Source of the DNA: Natrinema marinum
Lineage (GTDB): Archaea; Halobacteriota; Halobacteria; Halobacteriales; Natrialbaceae
DNA: 64,000 nt
Assembly: GCF_024296685.1 (NCBI RefSeq)
Contig: NZ_CP100763.1
Coordinates: forward strand, 1,054,001 to 1,118,000
Reading direction: 5' to 3'
Below the pieces are notes generated by a model. It was given only the letters and a program-made list of their open reading frames with translations. It did not search any database and was not told the DNA's origin. Both the position numbers and the translations under genes were made by a program. This document shows positions 1 through 8,012 of this stretch, piece by piece (position 1 is the stretch's first letter; every line of letters starts with the position of its first letter).

Positions 1-73
1 TCAGGCGGACATCGCCGGGATTATCTTCGACGAGCAGGATGTCGACCGGCTCGCTGGTGGACTGGTCGGACAC
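1..73 (-). CDS. Response regulator receiver protein, N-terminus only
   Basis: Only the first 24 residues lie in the window; the gene continues past base 1. The start is a GTG at base 73. The reading DILLVEDNPGDVRL is the first strand and acidic pocket of a CheY-like receiver domain; the Glu-Asp pair would bind Mg2+ next to the phospho-acceptor Asp, which lies outside the window. This form is very common in haloarchaeal two-component systems. The output domain and partner kinase cannot be seen. Confidence 0.8.
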   Translation of the reverse strand, partial: MSDQSTSEPVDILLVEDNPGDVRL

Positions 74-156
74 GGCTGTGTTCGTCTTCGAACAGGATTG
101 GTAACTGTATAAGGCTGGTCACTACAGACATTGGGTCATACTGCCACCGTCGGCGT

Positions 157-1128
157 CTATCGCTCGAGGGAGCGCCGAACGGCGGCCGCCGCGCGCTCGA
201 GGCCCTCCTGCTCGGCGGGCGCGAGGTCCCAGTCGACGATCTCGGCTACGCCGCCCGAATCGAGCACCACGGGAACGCTCACACTGGTGTCCTCGAGGCC
301 GTACTCGCCGGAAAGCGGCGTCGACAGACAGACCGGCTCGTCGGTGCCGCCGCCGACGAGTCGGAAGACGATCGCCGCGATTCCCCGGCTGGTTACCCAC
401 CGCGACGATTCGTCTCCGCCGCGCTTGGCGATGACGTCGTAGGGGACCTCTCGGACGTAATCGAGGATCGCCTCGCGCTCGGTCGGGTCGAGGTCGACCG
501 GCTCCCCGGCGACCGTCGCCCGTGAGAAGGCCGGCACCATGTGTTCGCCGTGCTCGCCGAGAATGGGGCAGAAAATCTCGCCCGGCGAGACGTCGAACCG
601 CCGGGCCAGCTCGTCGGCGATTCGCGCCGTCTCGGACAGCGAGTAGCCGATGAAACACCGGCGCGGCCAGCCGCTCTCCTCCCAGAGTCGGTGCGTGATT
701 CTGTCCGACGGGTTGGCGGCGACGACCGTCGGCGTCGGCTCCGCGTCGCCGATCCAGTCGCCCACCTCGGCGGCGATCTCGAGGTTCCCCTCGAGGATCG
801 ACAGTCGACCGCCGCGCTGGAAACTGTCCGCGGGTCGCGAGACGCTCGCCGCGACGACGATGGCGTCGGCAGCGGCGACGGGCTCGAGCCCTGGCTCTGC
901 GGTCGGGTCGATCGTCGTGACGGTTCCGGGCCGTTCGGTGTCGAACGACGGGCGGCCCGCCGCGTGGGCCACGTGACACTGCGAGTGGCGGAGATCGATC
1001 GCGTGGCCCTCCGTGACCTCGGTGTGTGGGTCAGCCAGCGTGACGGTCGCTGCCGGCTGCGCTACCGCGATCGTGTACGCGACGGTGCTGCCGATCGTCC
1101 CTCCGCCGCCGACGACGAGCACGTTCAT
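157..1128 (-). CDS. Malate/lactate dehydrogenase family protein, divergent
   Basis: A 323-residue NAD-dependent 2-hydroxyacid dehydrogenase of the LDH/MDH family. Visible landmarks are the glycine-rich nucleotide loop GGGGTIG (residues 7-13), an Asp ending strand two (Asp33, suggesting NAD over NADP), Arg98/Arg105/Arg108 in the active-site loop, NPSD (139-142), Arg169, and the catalytic His193 in GEHGEHMVP. It is longer and more divergent than the usual haloarchaeal malate dehydrogenase of about 304 residues, so the substrate (malate, lactate or another 2-oxoacid) is open. The minus-strand CTTACG about 27-33 bases before the ATG fits a leaderless promoter. Confidence 0.82.
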   Translation of the reverse strand: MNVLVVGGGGTIGSTVAYTIAVAQPAATVTLADPHTEVTEGHAIDLRHSQCHVAHAAGRPSFDTERPGTVTTIDPTAEPGLEPVAAADAIVVAASVSRPADSFQRGGRLSILEGNLEIAAEVGDWIGDAEPTPTVVAANPSDRITHRLWEESGWPRRCFIGYSLSETARIADELARRFDVSPGEIFCPILGEHGEHMVPAFSRATVAGEPVDLDPTEREAILDYVREVPYDVIAKRGGDESSRWVTSRGIAAIVFRLVGGGTDEPVCLSTPLSGEYGLEDTSVSVPVVLDSGGVAEIVDWDLAPAEQEGLERAAAAVRRSLER

Positions 1129-1173
1129 ACACGAGCTATCGGTCTGCCAACTCGTAAGCGGTGGGGGTCGTCC

Positions 1174-2706
1174 CTAGCGCTGCGCGACCGTCCCGCCGGC
1201 GAGCCCGTCCCACTCGACGCGGTAGCCGAGCCGGGAGAGGACGGCGCTCGAGTCGGCGATGCCGTGCTCCTCGAACGCGGTCTCGGCGTCGGCGAGGGCC
1301 ATTCCTGCCTCGATTTCGTCGCCCAGTTCCTCGAGGACTGCGGGCCGGATCAGCGTCCGACCGACGCGTTCGTGGTCGGGAAACGATTTGTCGGCGAGGG
1401 CGTCCGCGCTCGCGCCGTAGCGCTCGGCCAGCGACTCGAGCGTGATCGCATCTTCGTCGGGTCGTAGCTCCTCGGGAATTCGGGCCGCGCTCTCGGCGAC
1501 CAGTTGGCGCTCGTACTCCCGGAGGACATCGGCCACGTCTTTGACCCGAACCGTCCCCGAGTAGGGAATCGCCCGGTGGTCGCGGGCGGCGATCTCCTCG
1601 CCGACCCCCAGCGACTCGTCGACGGCGACCAGCATGTCCACGTCCTCGAGGTCGGCGAGCTGGGCGAGCTTCTTCTCGACGTACTCGGGCGTCCAAAAGC
1701 CCATGATCTCGAAGTAGACGCGGAAGTCCCCGTGTTCGTAGTCGAAGGCGAAATCTGGGATCATCACCCGCGTCCCCGTCGCGAGCGGCTCCGGCTCGCG
1801 AACGAGGTCCCAGTCGAGGTCCAAACTCGCGAAACGGCCGGCGAAGTCGGCCTCGACGCCGCTGTCGAACGACACGCCCGCGACCGGCTCGGCGTCGGGC
1901 ACTCGGATCGGATTCTCGTCGGAAAGCTCGAGCGTTCGGTCGGTGCCCCGATCGTCGATCGTCGCCTCGAGGTGCCACGACTCGGCGCTCGCGACCGTCC
2001 GCAGGAGTCGCGCGAAGCGCGTGCCGTACCGCCGCGTCGCGCGAAAGAGGTGCGTCGGGCCGGTGACGGTCACTTCGCGTTCCGACGGGCCGTCGACCCC
2101 GGCCGCGGACTCGCCCTCGAGGCGCCGAATCTCGTACATCAGCCGCAGACGCTTGATCGCCGAGATCAGCGCCTTCGGATCGCTCGAGCGCACCCGGACC
2201 TCCGTCGCGTCGAACAGCGCCGTCTGCGCCAGCGAGAGGTTGTACTGCGCGACGAGCCCATCGGGGTCCCAACGCGGCTCGATCGCCGTCAGGAGCTGGC
2301 GCTCCTCGAGGTCGGCGTAGAGTGCTGTCTCGAGGGCGTCCGCCGACATGCCGAGGGACTCGCTTGCTCTGATGAGCGCCTTCGTACGTTCGTCCTCAGT
2401 GACAACGCTGATTGCCTCGGCGGCTTCGAACGCTGCCCTCCGGGCCCGCTCGGGCTCGATTTCGGCGTCGGTTTCGAAGGTCGCCTCCCGCTCAAGCAGC
2501 GCCGCGAGCCCGCGCGCGAGCTTGAAGTCGTCCGCCTCGCGCTCGAGGTCGGTCAGCGCCGCCTCGAGCGCCGCGCGCGACTCGCCGACGTGGCCCTGAT
2601 ACGTGCCGATGACGCGGGCCGCGAGCGGGCGGTGTTCGCGGCCGGCGAACTGCGGGTGGTAGCCGCCGCCGGCCCGCGAGACGCGCAGCAGGTCCTTCGT
2701 CAGCAT
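1174..2706 (-). CDS. bax1: Bax1-like nuclease (DUF790), partner of XPB
   Basis: A 510-residue protein of the DUF790 family, known in Sulfolobus as Bax1, a structure-specific DNA endonuclease that binds XPB helicase and is proposed to act like XPG in archaeal excision repair. The N-terminus MLTKDLLRV and the length match the family. The C-terminal nuclease-like part contains IPDFAFDYEHGDFRVYFEI and EKKLAQL, the acidic and Lys residues expected of a PD-(D/E)XK-type active site. The XPB gene lies two genes upstream on the same strand, which supports the call. Catalytic residues are inferred from pattern, not alignment. Confidence 0.85.
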   Translation of the reverse strand: MLTKDLLRVSRAGGGYHPQFAGREHRPLAARVIGTYQGHVGESRAALEAALTDLEREADDFKLARGLAALLEREATFETDAEIEPERARRAAFEAAEAISVVTEDERTKALIRASESLGMSADALETALYADLEERQLLTAIEPRWDPDGLVAQYNLSLAQTALFDATEVRVRSSDPKALISAIKRLRLMYEIRRLEGESAAGVDGPSEREVTVTGPTHLFRATRRYGTRFARLLRTVASAESWHLEATIDDRGTDRTLELSDENPIRVPDAEPVAGVSFDSGVEADFAGRFASLDLDWDLVREPEPLATGTRVMIPDFAFDYEHGDFRVYFEIMGFWTPEYVEKKLAQLADLEDVDMLVAVDESLGVGEEIAARDHRAIPYSGTVRVKDVADVLREYERQLVAESAARIPEELRPDEDAITLESLAERYGASADALADKSFPDHERVGRTLIRPAVLEELGDEIEAGMALADAETAFEEHGIADSSAVLSRLGYRVEWDGLAGGTVAQR

Positions 2707-2880
2707 CTACCTCGAGTCGGTGCGGCGTGGGCAAAAACGGTGCGGACGACGCGAAGAACGGTACGCTTCGCTCTCGTTTACACGCTGGAACGGTCGTCAG
2801 ATAGATGAGAACGGCGACGACAAGCGGTCGGAACTCGGTGGCGATGGACCGTCGACGGCTACGTCTGGCCGGTCAGTGGG

Positions 2881-3801
2881 TCAGAGGACCAGGGACGGGA
2901 AGAGCATGAGCAGCCCGCCGACGAGCGCGAAGCCGATCCCGAGCGGTCCGCCTCGCCACACCGTCCGTCGAAGCAACCGCTCGTCGGTCGGGCCGACGGC
3001 GACCGCGCTCGCATCGACCGCCAGTCCCGATCGGTTTCCTGCGATCGAATGGCCGTCGACCACGCTGCCAAGCACGCGGACCGGATCGCCGGATTCGAGC
3101 ACCCCTTCGGCACGCCGGCTGCTCGGGGCGTCGGGATCGACGGTCACGCCCTCGAGGAGGCGACCCAGCAGCACGGTCGACGTGTCCGGTTCCGAGAGCG
3201 ATCTGATGGGGAGGCGAATGCGCGCGTCAGTCGGATCGACAACGAGCATCCCTGTCTCGTCGGCCAGATCAAACGGCTGGCAGTCGGCCCGTCGGTCGTC
3301 GATCACGGTAACGGTCGTCGAGTGGCCCAGATTGCGGGCCGCGGTTTCGATCCGCGCGTCGTACGCGACGCAAGGCGTCTCGGTACACGGTGCGACGAGG
3401 TCGCCGTCGGAATCCACCGTTCCGTCGAGCGCTACCGTGTCGCCGACCGCACAGTCGCGGACGGCCGTCGCGTCGACGGACGAGAAGCGACGATACTGCG
3501 GCAACCGGCCGAGCGCTCGACCCGCCATAACCGTTCCCGCGAGAAAGAGGACCACCCCGAGGGTCGATGCGAGCGTCGCCCTCTCGCCGATCAGTGACGT
3601 GCCGGTCGCGGACGCGACGGCGACGCCGCCGACACCGACGAGACAGATCCCAGCGACGGTGGCCCACCCGACCCCATCCCGTTCCATCGCGACAGCGAAA
3701 TTCGTCGCCAGCCCGCTCCGGGCCGCGGTCCCGACCACGAGTCCGCCGAGAACGGCCGCCAGCAGGAGGACCTCGAGCCCCGCGACGTAGTTCAGCCCCA
3801 T
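2881..3801 (-). CDS. Membrane protein with GIDE-like middle domain, between xpb and bax1
   Basis: A 306-residue membrane protein with three hydrophobic segments in the first 105 residues and one at the C-terminus (LGIGFALVGGLLMLFPS). The roughly 170-residue soluble part begins with a Cys-containing stretch (TETPCVAYDARIE), then has beta-rich sequence with a DGHSIAG loop. This layout resembles archaeal GIDE-type (MULAN/E3-like) membrane proteins that lack the RING finger. No catalytic motif is visible and the function is unknown. TACATAAC about 30 bases before the ATG suggests its own promoter, so it need not be co-transcribed with xpb. Confidence 0.7.
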   Translation of the reverse strand: MGLNYVAGLEVLLLAAVLGGLVVGTAARSGLATNFAVAMERDGVGWATVAGICLVGVGGVAVASATGTSLIGERATLASTLGVVLFLAGTVMAGRALGRLPQYRRFSSVDATAVRDCAVGDTVALDGTVDSDGDLVAPCTETPCVAYDARIETAARNLGHSTTVTVIDDRRADCQPFDLADETGMLVVDPTDARIRLPIRSLSEPDTSTVLLGRLLEGVTVDPDAPSSRRAEGVLESGDPVRVLGSVVDGHSIAGNRSGLAVDASAVAVGPTDERLLRRTVWRGGPLGIGFALVGGLLMLFPSLVL

Positions 3802-3891
3802 TCTATCTCCGGCTGTGTTCGCACGCTAGTTATGTATTTCCGTCTGACCAGTCAGAAGACGAACTACGGTCGCGCTCCGGGGGATGCGGCG

Positions 3892-5403
3892 CTACCGTCG
3901 TCTGTTGGCCACGTTCTCCTCGGACGTGTCGGCGCTCACGATCTCGTAGAGAACGGCCCGACCCGCTCGAGCGGCGGCCGTTGCTGCCTCGCTCGAGGCT
4001 GGCGACTCGGTATCGACCCCTTTCGGCCGCAGAATCCGTCCGAGCCGCTGCGTGAACTCGCGTTCACTGCCGCTGCCAGAGAGAACGACCGCGACCGAAG
4101 CGTCGGGAACGTCGACCCCCTCGTCGAGTACGTTCGAGGTCGCGATCCGCGTGTAGGTCCCCTCGCGGAACCGCTCTAAGATCTCCCGCCGTTCCGCGGC
4201 TCCGGTCTGGTGGGTGATCGCCGGGATCAGAAACCGCTCGCTGACATCGTACGCGAGGTCGTTGTGGGCCGTGAAGACGATGGTCCGCTCGCCGCGGTGG
4301 TCGTCCAGCACGTCGGCGAGGGCCTCGAGTTTGGCCTCGCTGCCGAGCATGATCTCGCGTGCGCGCTGGCGTGCGAGCAGCGCCTCGCGAGCCGCGGGAT
4401 CGGAGCCCGAGCGCTTGACGAGTTCCTGGTAGTCCGAGCCGCTGCGCATGTCGATGTTCGAGCGCGCGAGATAGTTCGTGAACGTCTCCTGCGTTCGCTC
4501 GTACTCCTCGCGTTCCTCGGGGGTGAGCGAGACCTCGAGGCGCTTCACGTCGTAGTTCGCGAGGTGGTCGCCCGCGAGTTCGTCCACGTCGACGCGGTGG
4601 ACCAGCGGGCCGACGACCTCCTCGATGACCTCGTGTGCGCCGTCGGGGCGCTCGAAGGTCGCGGTCAGCCCCAATCGCGCGGGGGCGGCGAGCAGGCGCG
4701 CGATCTCGCGGTAGCCCTCGCCGCCGAGGTGATGGACCTCGTCGAAGACGACCAACCCGAACCGATCGCCCACCGAATCGGTTTTGAGATACGCCGAGTC
4801 GTACGTCGAGACGGTGAGCGGCTCGAGGCGCTGCTCGCCGCCGCCGAAGCGACCGATCGGACTGCCGAATTCGCGCTCGAGTTCCCGCTGCCACTGCTCG
4901 AGCAGGTCGATCGTCGGGACGACGACGAGCGTCGGGACGGCGAGGCGTTCGATCGCCTTCAGCGCGATGACGGTCTTCCCGCTGCCGGTCGGCAGTTCGA
5001 GAACGCCGGCGGGCGCTCGCCCGATCGACTCGGGAGCGGGCGCCGTCCGGTCGAACACCGGCGCGTCGACGCCGGCCCAGCGGTCGGTCTCGAGCCACGC
5101 CTCGAGCGCCGTTTCCTGATAGTCGCGAAGTTCGTACGCAGACCGGAGGTCGGAGACGGACGCGAGATCGAGGACGCGATCGGCGGTCGCGGTATCCGTA
5201 TCCGCCAGCGTCGCGCGCAGGTCGGCGTACCGATTGGCGGGAGTGCGCCACCCGTCGGTCCGCCGGTCGGGCTCGAGGTCTGGCACCCGCTGTCGAAGCG
5301 ACGACGGCGAGACGGCGGCCCCCTCGAGGCCGTCGATTCGGATCGTTCCGTCTTCGTACCGGAGTTCGATCGCCGCCGGTTCGTCGGTCGGTGGCCGCGT
5401 CAC
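3892..5403 (-). CDS. xpb: XPB-type DNA repair helicase
   Basis: A 503-residue superfamily-2 helicase of the XPB/RAD25 type, an ATP-driven 3'-5' DNA translocase in nucleotide excision repair. An N-terminal damage-recognition-like region (1-90) precedes the helicase core: Walker A PTGSGKT (138-144), DEVH box (221-224), TAT motif III (247-249) and QRLGRILR motif VI (452-459). I start it at the GTG at 5403, reading VTRPPTDEP, rather than the ATG nine codons upstream, because a TATA-like CGTATATG centres about 28 bases before that GTG. The bax1 gene lies two genes downstream. Confidence 0.92.
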   Translation of the reverse strand: MTRPPTDEPAAIELRYEDGTIRIDGLEGAAVSPSSLRQRVPDLEPDRRTDGWRTPANRYADLRATLADTDTATADRVLDLASVSDLRSAYELRDYQETALEAWLETDRWAGVDAPVFDRTAPAPESIGRAPAGVLELPTGSGKTVIALKAIERLAVPTLVVVPTIDLLEQWQRELEREFGSPIGRFGGGEQRLEPLTVSTYDSAYLKTDSVGDRFGLVVFDEVHHLGGEGYREIARLLAAPARLGLTATFERPDGAHEVIEEVVGPLVHRVDVDELAGDHLANYDVKRLEVSLTPEEREEYERTQETFTNYLARSNIDMRSGSDYQELVKRSGSDPAAREALLARQRAREIMLGSEAKLEALADVLDDHRGERTIVFTAHNDLAYDVSERFLIPAITHQTGAAERREILERFREGTYTRIATSNVLDEGVDVPDASVAVVLSGSGSEREFTQRLGRILRPKGVDTESPASSEAATAAARAGRAVLYEIVSADTSEENVANRRR

Positions 5404-5427
5404 GGGAGACAGTCGGAGGGAGACACA

Positions 5428-5435
5428 CATATACG
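5428..5435 (-). promoter_or_regulatory. TATA-like box of xpb
   Basis: On the minus strand this reads CGTATATG. Its centre is about 28 bases upstream of the GTG at 5403, the spacing of a leaderless haloarchaeal transcript. It overlaps the alternative ATG at 5430, which argues against that ATG being the start. Confidence 0.5.
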
Positions 5436-5546
5436 ATCGGGGTCCGACGGAGTCGGACCGCCGTGTGGGCTCGTCGGCGTCATCGTCACCGTCGCCGTCG
5501 CTTTCCTGTCGACGTCGGACGACCACGATAACGCACGCTCGGCGCG

Positions 5547-6557
5547 TTACGCGAAGGTGTCGACCACCGTGCCCGTTCCCTCCCCTGACGTGTAGTAGTA
5601 GCCGTCCGCTTCGGAGAGCGTCCCCCAGTCGGCCCAGCTTCCTTCGTAGTTCCGGACGGTGTCCCAGCCGAGCTGTTCCATGATGAACCAGCCGACCGAT
5701 CCGCGGACGGCGGTCGAGCAGTACGATATCGTTTCCACCGTCGGATCGAGACCGGCGTCCTCGAGCCACAGCGTTTCGAGCTCGGCTGGCGATCGTAACC
5801 GAGCGCCGTCGTCGACGAGGTTCTGCGTGTACTCGATGTTTATCGCGCCGGTGATGTGGCCGTATCGGCTACCACCGCCGTCTCGTTGCGTACCGTAGTA
5901 TTCCGCGGGCGTCCGATTGTCGACGAGTTGTACGTCCGCGCCGTCCTCGCGGACGTTGGCCGCGACGCGTTCGCGCGTCGCGACGACGTCCATCTCGAGG
6001 TCGGGCTCGTAGGTGGCGGACGTCGACTCGGGAGTACCCGTTTCGGTTTCGCCGCCGGCGTCCGCCCAGACCGGATAGCCGCCGTCGAGTAACGCCACGG
6101 TTCCCTCGTGGCCGATCGCGCGAAGCGTGTAGATCGCGTACGTCTCCCACAGATTCGATCCCTCGCCGTAGACGACCACGTCGTCGTCGGGAGTGATACC
6201 GGCCTCCGCGACGACCGTCGCGATCACGCCGGGCGACGCTTCGTAGCCGTCGGGCGTCTCCTCGTAGTGTTCTTCCAACAACGCGGTGTCGGGAAACCGA
6301 CGCGCACCGGCGATGTGGCCGTCGGTAAATGCGCCTTCGTCCCGAACGTCAAGCAGTGCGACGCCGTCTACGTTGTCGGTGAGCCACTTGCTGTCGACGA
6401 CCCCATCGAACTCGCTCGCGGCTGGCGTCGTGTATAGCTCCGGTTTCGTCTCCGTTTCTCCTCCCGTCCCGAGACAGCCGGCAACCGAGAGTCCGCCGAC
6501 AACTGTACCGATACTCCGAACCACGGCTCGTCGACTGACTCCGCCGGATGAGTCCAT
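5547..6557 (-). CDS. Exported two-domain rhodanese (sulfurtransferase) lipoprotein
   Basis: A 336-residue tandem rhodanese. The N-terminus has twin Arg (SRRAVVRS), a hydrophobic stretch and the lipobox SVAGC, so it is predicted to be Tat-exported and lipid-anchored outside the membrane. The first rhodanese domain has YGEGSNLWE where the active-site Cys would be and is presumably inactive; the second keeps the catalytic loop CSTAVRGS. The protein is of the thiosulfate or 3-mercaptopyruvate sulfurtransferase class, but the donor and acceptor cannot be read from sequence. An extracellular location is unusual, since most members are cytoplasmic. Confidence 0.87.
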   Translation of the reverse strand: MDSSGGVSRRAVVRSIGTVVGGLSVAGCLGTGGETETKPELYTTPAASEFDGVVDSKWLTDNVDGVALLDVRDEGAFTDGHIAGARRFPDTALLEEHYEETPDGYEASPGVIATVVAEAGITPDDDVVVYGEGSNLWETYAIYTLRAIGHEGTVALLDGGYPVWADAGGETETGTPESTSATYEPDLEMDVVATRERVAANVREDGADVQLVDNRTPAEYYGTQRDGGGSRYGHITGAINIEYTQNLVDDGARLRSPAELETLWLEDAGLDPTVETISYCSTAVRGSVGWFIMEQLGWDTVRNYEGSWADWGTLSEADGYYYTSGEGTGTVVDTFA

Positions 6558-6698
6558 GTACAGTATCCCTCAGGACTGTGGAACCAAGAGCGTAGCGCCG
6601 GTCTCGTCCGAATCGGCACGCGACCCATTCTCGATACGGAGCCGCCCCCTCCCCCGGTTTCGTCGCCGCCGTCGATCTCGGACCGGGTACCTCAACCC

Positions 6699-6706
6699 TT
6701 TTATTA
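6699..6706 (+). promoter_or_regulatory. TATA-like box of grpE
   Basis: TTTTATTA, centred 26 bases before the grpE ATG. It fits leaderless transcription starting at or next to the ATG. Confidence 0.5.
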
Positions 6707-6727
6707 CCGCTGTTCGTTGACTGGCAC

Positions 6728-7825
6728 ATGAGCGAAGACGAGGGTACGAACGCGTCCGCCCACGGTGTTTCCTCCGAGGGGGAACCCGACGACGACGAAA
6801 CGACCGACGCGGATCCCGTGGAGTCGACGGATGGGGAACCGAACCCGGCCCCCAACGGAGACGAGGGCGAAACGGAGTCTGCGACCGTGGACGACTTGAG
6901 CCCGGACGAACTCGAGGGAGGGGCCGGCGACACTGCCGAGCCAGCCCCCAGTGGCGAACCGGACGACGCGACCGACGCGGCACCTGAAACGAGCGACGAC
7001 ATCCAACGACTGCTCGATCAGGTCACCGAATACGACGACGAACTCGCCCATCAGGTCAACTCGATCGTCGAGGAAGCCCGCGACCTCAACGGGACGGTCA
7101 CCCATCAGCGCGAAGAACTCGAGGACTTAGAAGAGCGCATCGAAGAACAGGCCGAGACCATCGGCGAACTACAGGACGACATAGAGGAGTACGAACAGGC
7201 CCTAGCGGAGCGCGACGAGGAAATCGAGGACCTCAAAAGCCGGCTCAAGCGCAAACAGGCCGACTTCCAGAACTACAAGAAGCGGGCGAAAAAGCGCCAA
7301 CAGCAGATCAAAGACCGCGCGACCGAAGACCTCGTCGAGCGACTCATCGGCGTCCGCGACAACCTCAAGCGCGCCCTCGAGGAACAAAGCGGCGACGCCG
7401 AGAGCTTACAGGAGGGTGTCGAGATGACGCTTCGGGAGTTCGACCGCATCCTCGAGGACGAGAACGTCTCCGAGATCGACCCCGAACCCGGGACCGAGGC
7501 CGATCCCCAGCGCCACGAGGTCATGATGCAGGTCGACAGCGCCCAGCCGGAGGGAACGGTCGCCGACGTCTACACGCCCGGCTACGAGATGGGCGATAAG
7601 GTCATCCAGAACGCGCAAGTCACCGTCTCGAACGGCGAACTCGAGGGTGACGGCGAGGACCCGGACGGTGCCGAGACGGACGACGAAGGCGAATCTGTGG
7701 GTGCCACCTCCGACGATGCGCCCTCGGACGGAGACGAACCGGCGGCGACCGAGAATAGCGCAGAGAGCGACGACGAGGCGATCGAACTCGGCGGCGAGGT
7801 CGCAGGCGACGACGCCGACGAGTGA
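6728..7825 (+). CDS. grpE: GrpE, nucleotide exchange factor for DnaK
   Basis: A 365-residue GrpE, the cochaperone that releases ADP from DnaK. Three parts can be seen: a very acidic low-complexity N-terminal extension (about 1-95), a long coiled coil (about 95-180) rich in Glu/Lys heptads, and the C-terminal beta domain containing AQPEGTVADVYTPGY and MGDKVIQNAQVTVS (about 272-305). A second acidic tail of about 60 residues follows. Bacterial GrpE is about 200 residues, so the acidic ends account for the extra length; this is typical of haloarchaea. dnaK follows 187 bases later. Confidence 0.95.
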   Translation: MSEDEGTNASAHGVSSEGEPDDDETTDADPVESTDGEPNPAPNGDEGETESATVDDLSPDELEGGAGDTAEPAPSGEPDDATDAAPETSDDIQRLLDQVTEYDDELAHQVNSIVEEARDLNGTVTHQREELEDLEERIEEQAETIGELQDDIEEYEQALAERDEEIEDLKSRLKRKQADFQNYKKRAKKRQQQIKDRATEDLVERLIGVRDNLKRALEEQSGDAESLQEGVEMTLREFDRILEDENVSEIDPEPGTEADPQRHEVMMQVDSAQPEGTVADVYTPGYEMGDKVIQNAQVTVSNGELEGDGEDPDGAETDDEGESVGATSDDAPSDGDEPAATENSAESDDEAIELGGEVAGDDADE

Positions 7826-7936
7826 GAAACCGAAATCACTGATCACCCTCCTTTTCCGGCGAGAGCCAACCGACACACGGTCGATTCGAACCTGTTTTTA
7901 CTGACTCCCAACTGCCGTATACGGGGTCGTAGACCG

Positions 7937-7958
7937 CCCGAACGGCATTTTATTCGGG
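7937..7958. promoter_or_regulatory. Inverted repeat upstream of dnaK
   Basis: CCCGAA and TTCGGG form a perfect 6-base inverted repeat with a 10-base loop. It lies about 22 bases before the dnaK TATA-like box. It could be a regulator site for the heat-shock promoter or the 3' hairpin of grpE mRNA; the sequence does not decide. Confidence 0.35.
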
Positions 7959-7979
7959 TCTCGCTCGTTCCTAGTAACC

Positions 7980-7986
7980 TTTAAAA
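7980..7986 (+). promoter_or_regulatory. TATA-like box of dnaK
   Basis: TTTAAAA, centred 30 bases before the dnaK ATG, preceded by TAACC as a possible BRE. It predicts an mRNA with a leader of at most a few bases. Confidence 0.55.
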
Positions 7987-8012
7987 CAAAGTGCGCACAA
8001 TACCCGCCCACG

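Noticed and set aside
4064-5428. Long antisense-like open frame over xpb (454 codons)
   Set aside because: Its product is extremely Arg-rich, as expected from a shifted frame of GC-rich haloarchaeal DNA; the xpb frame has all helicase motifs.
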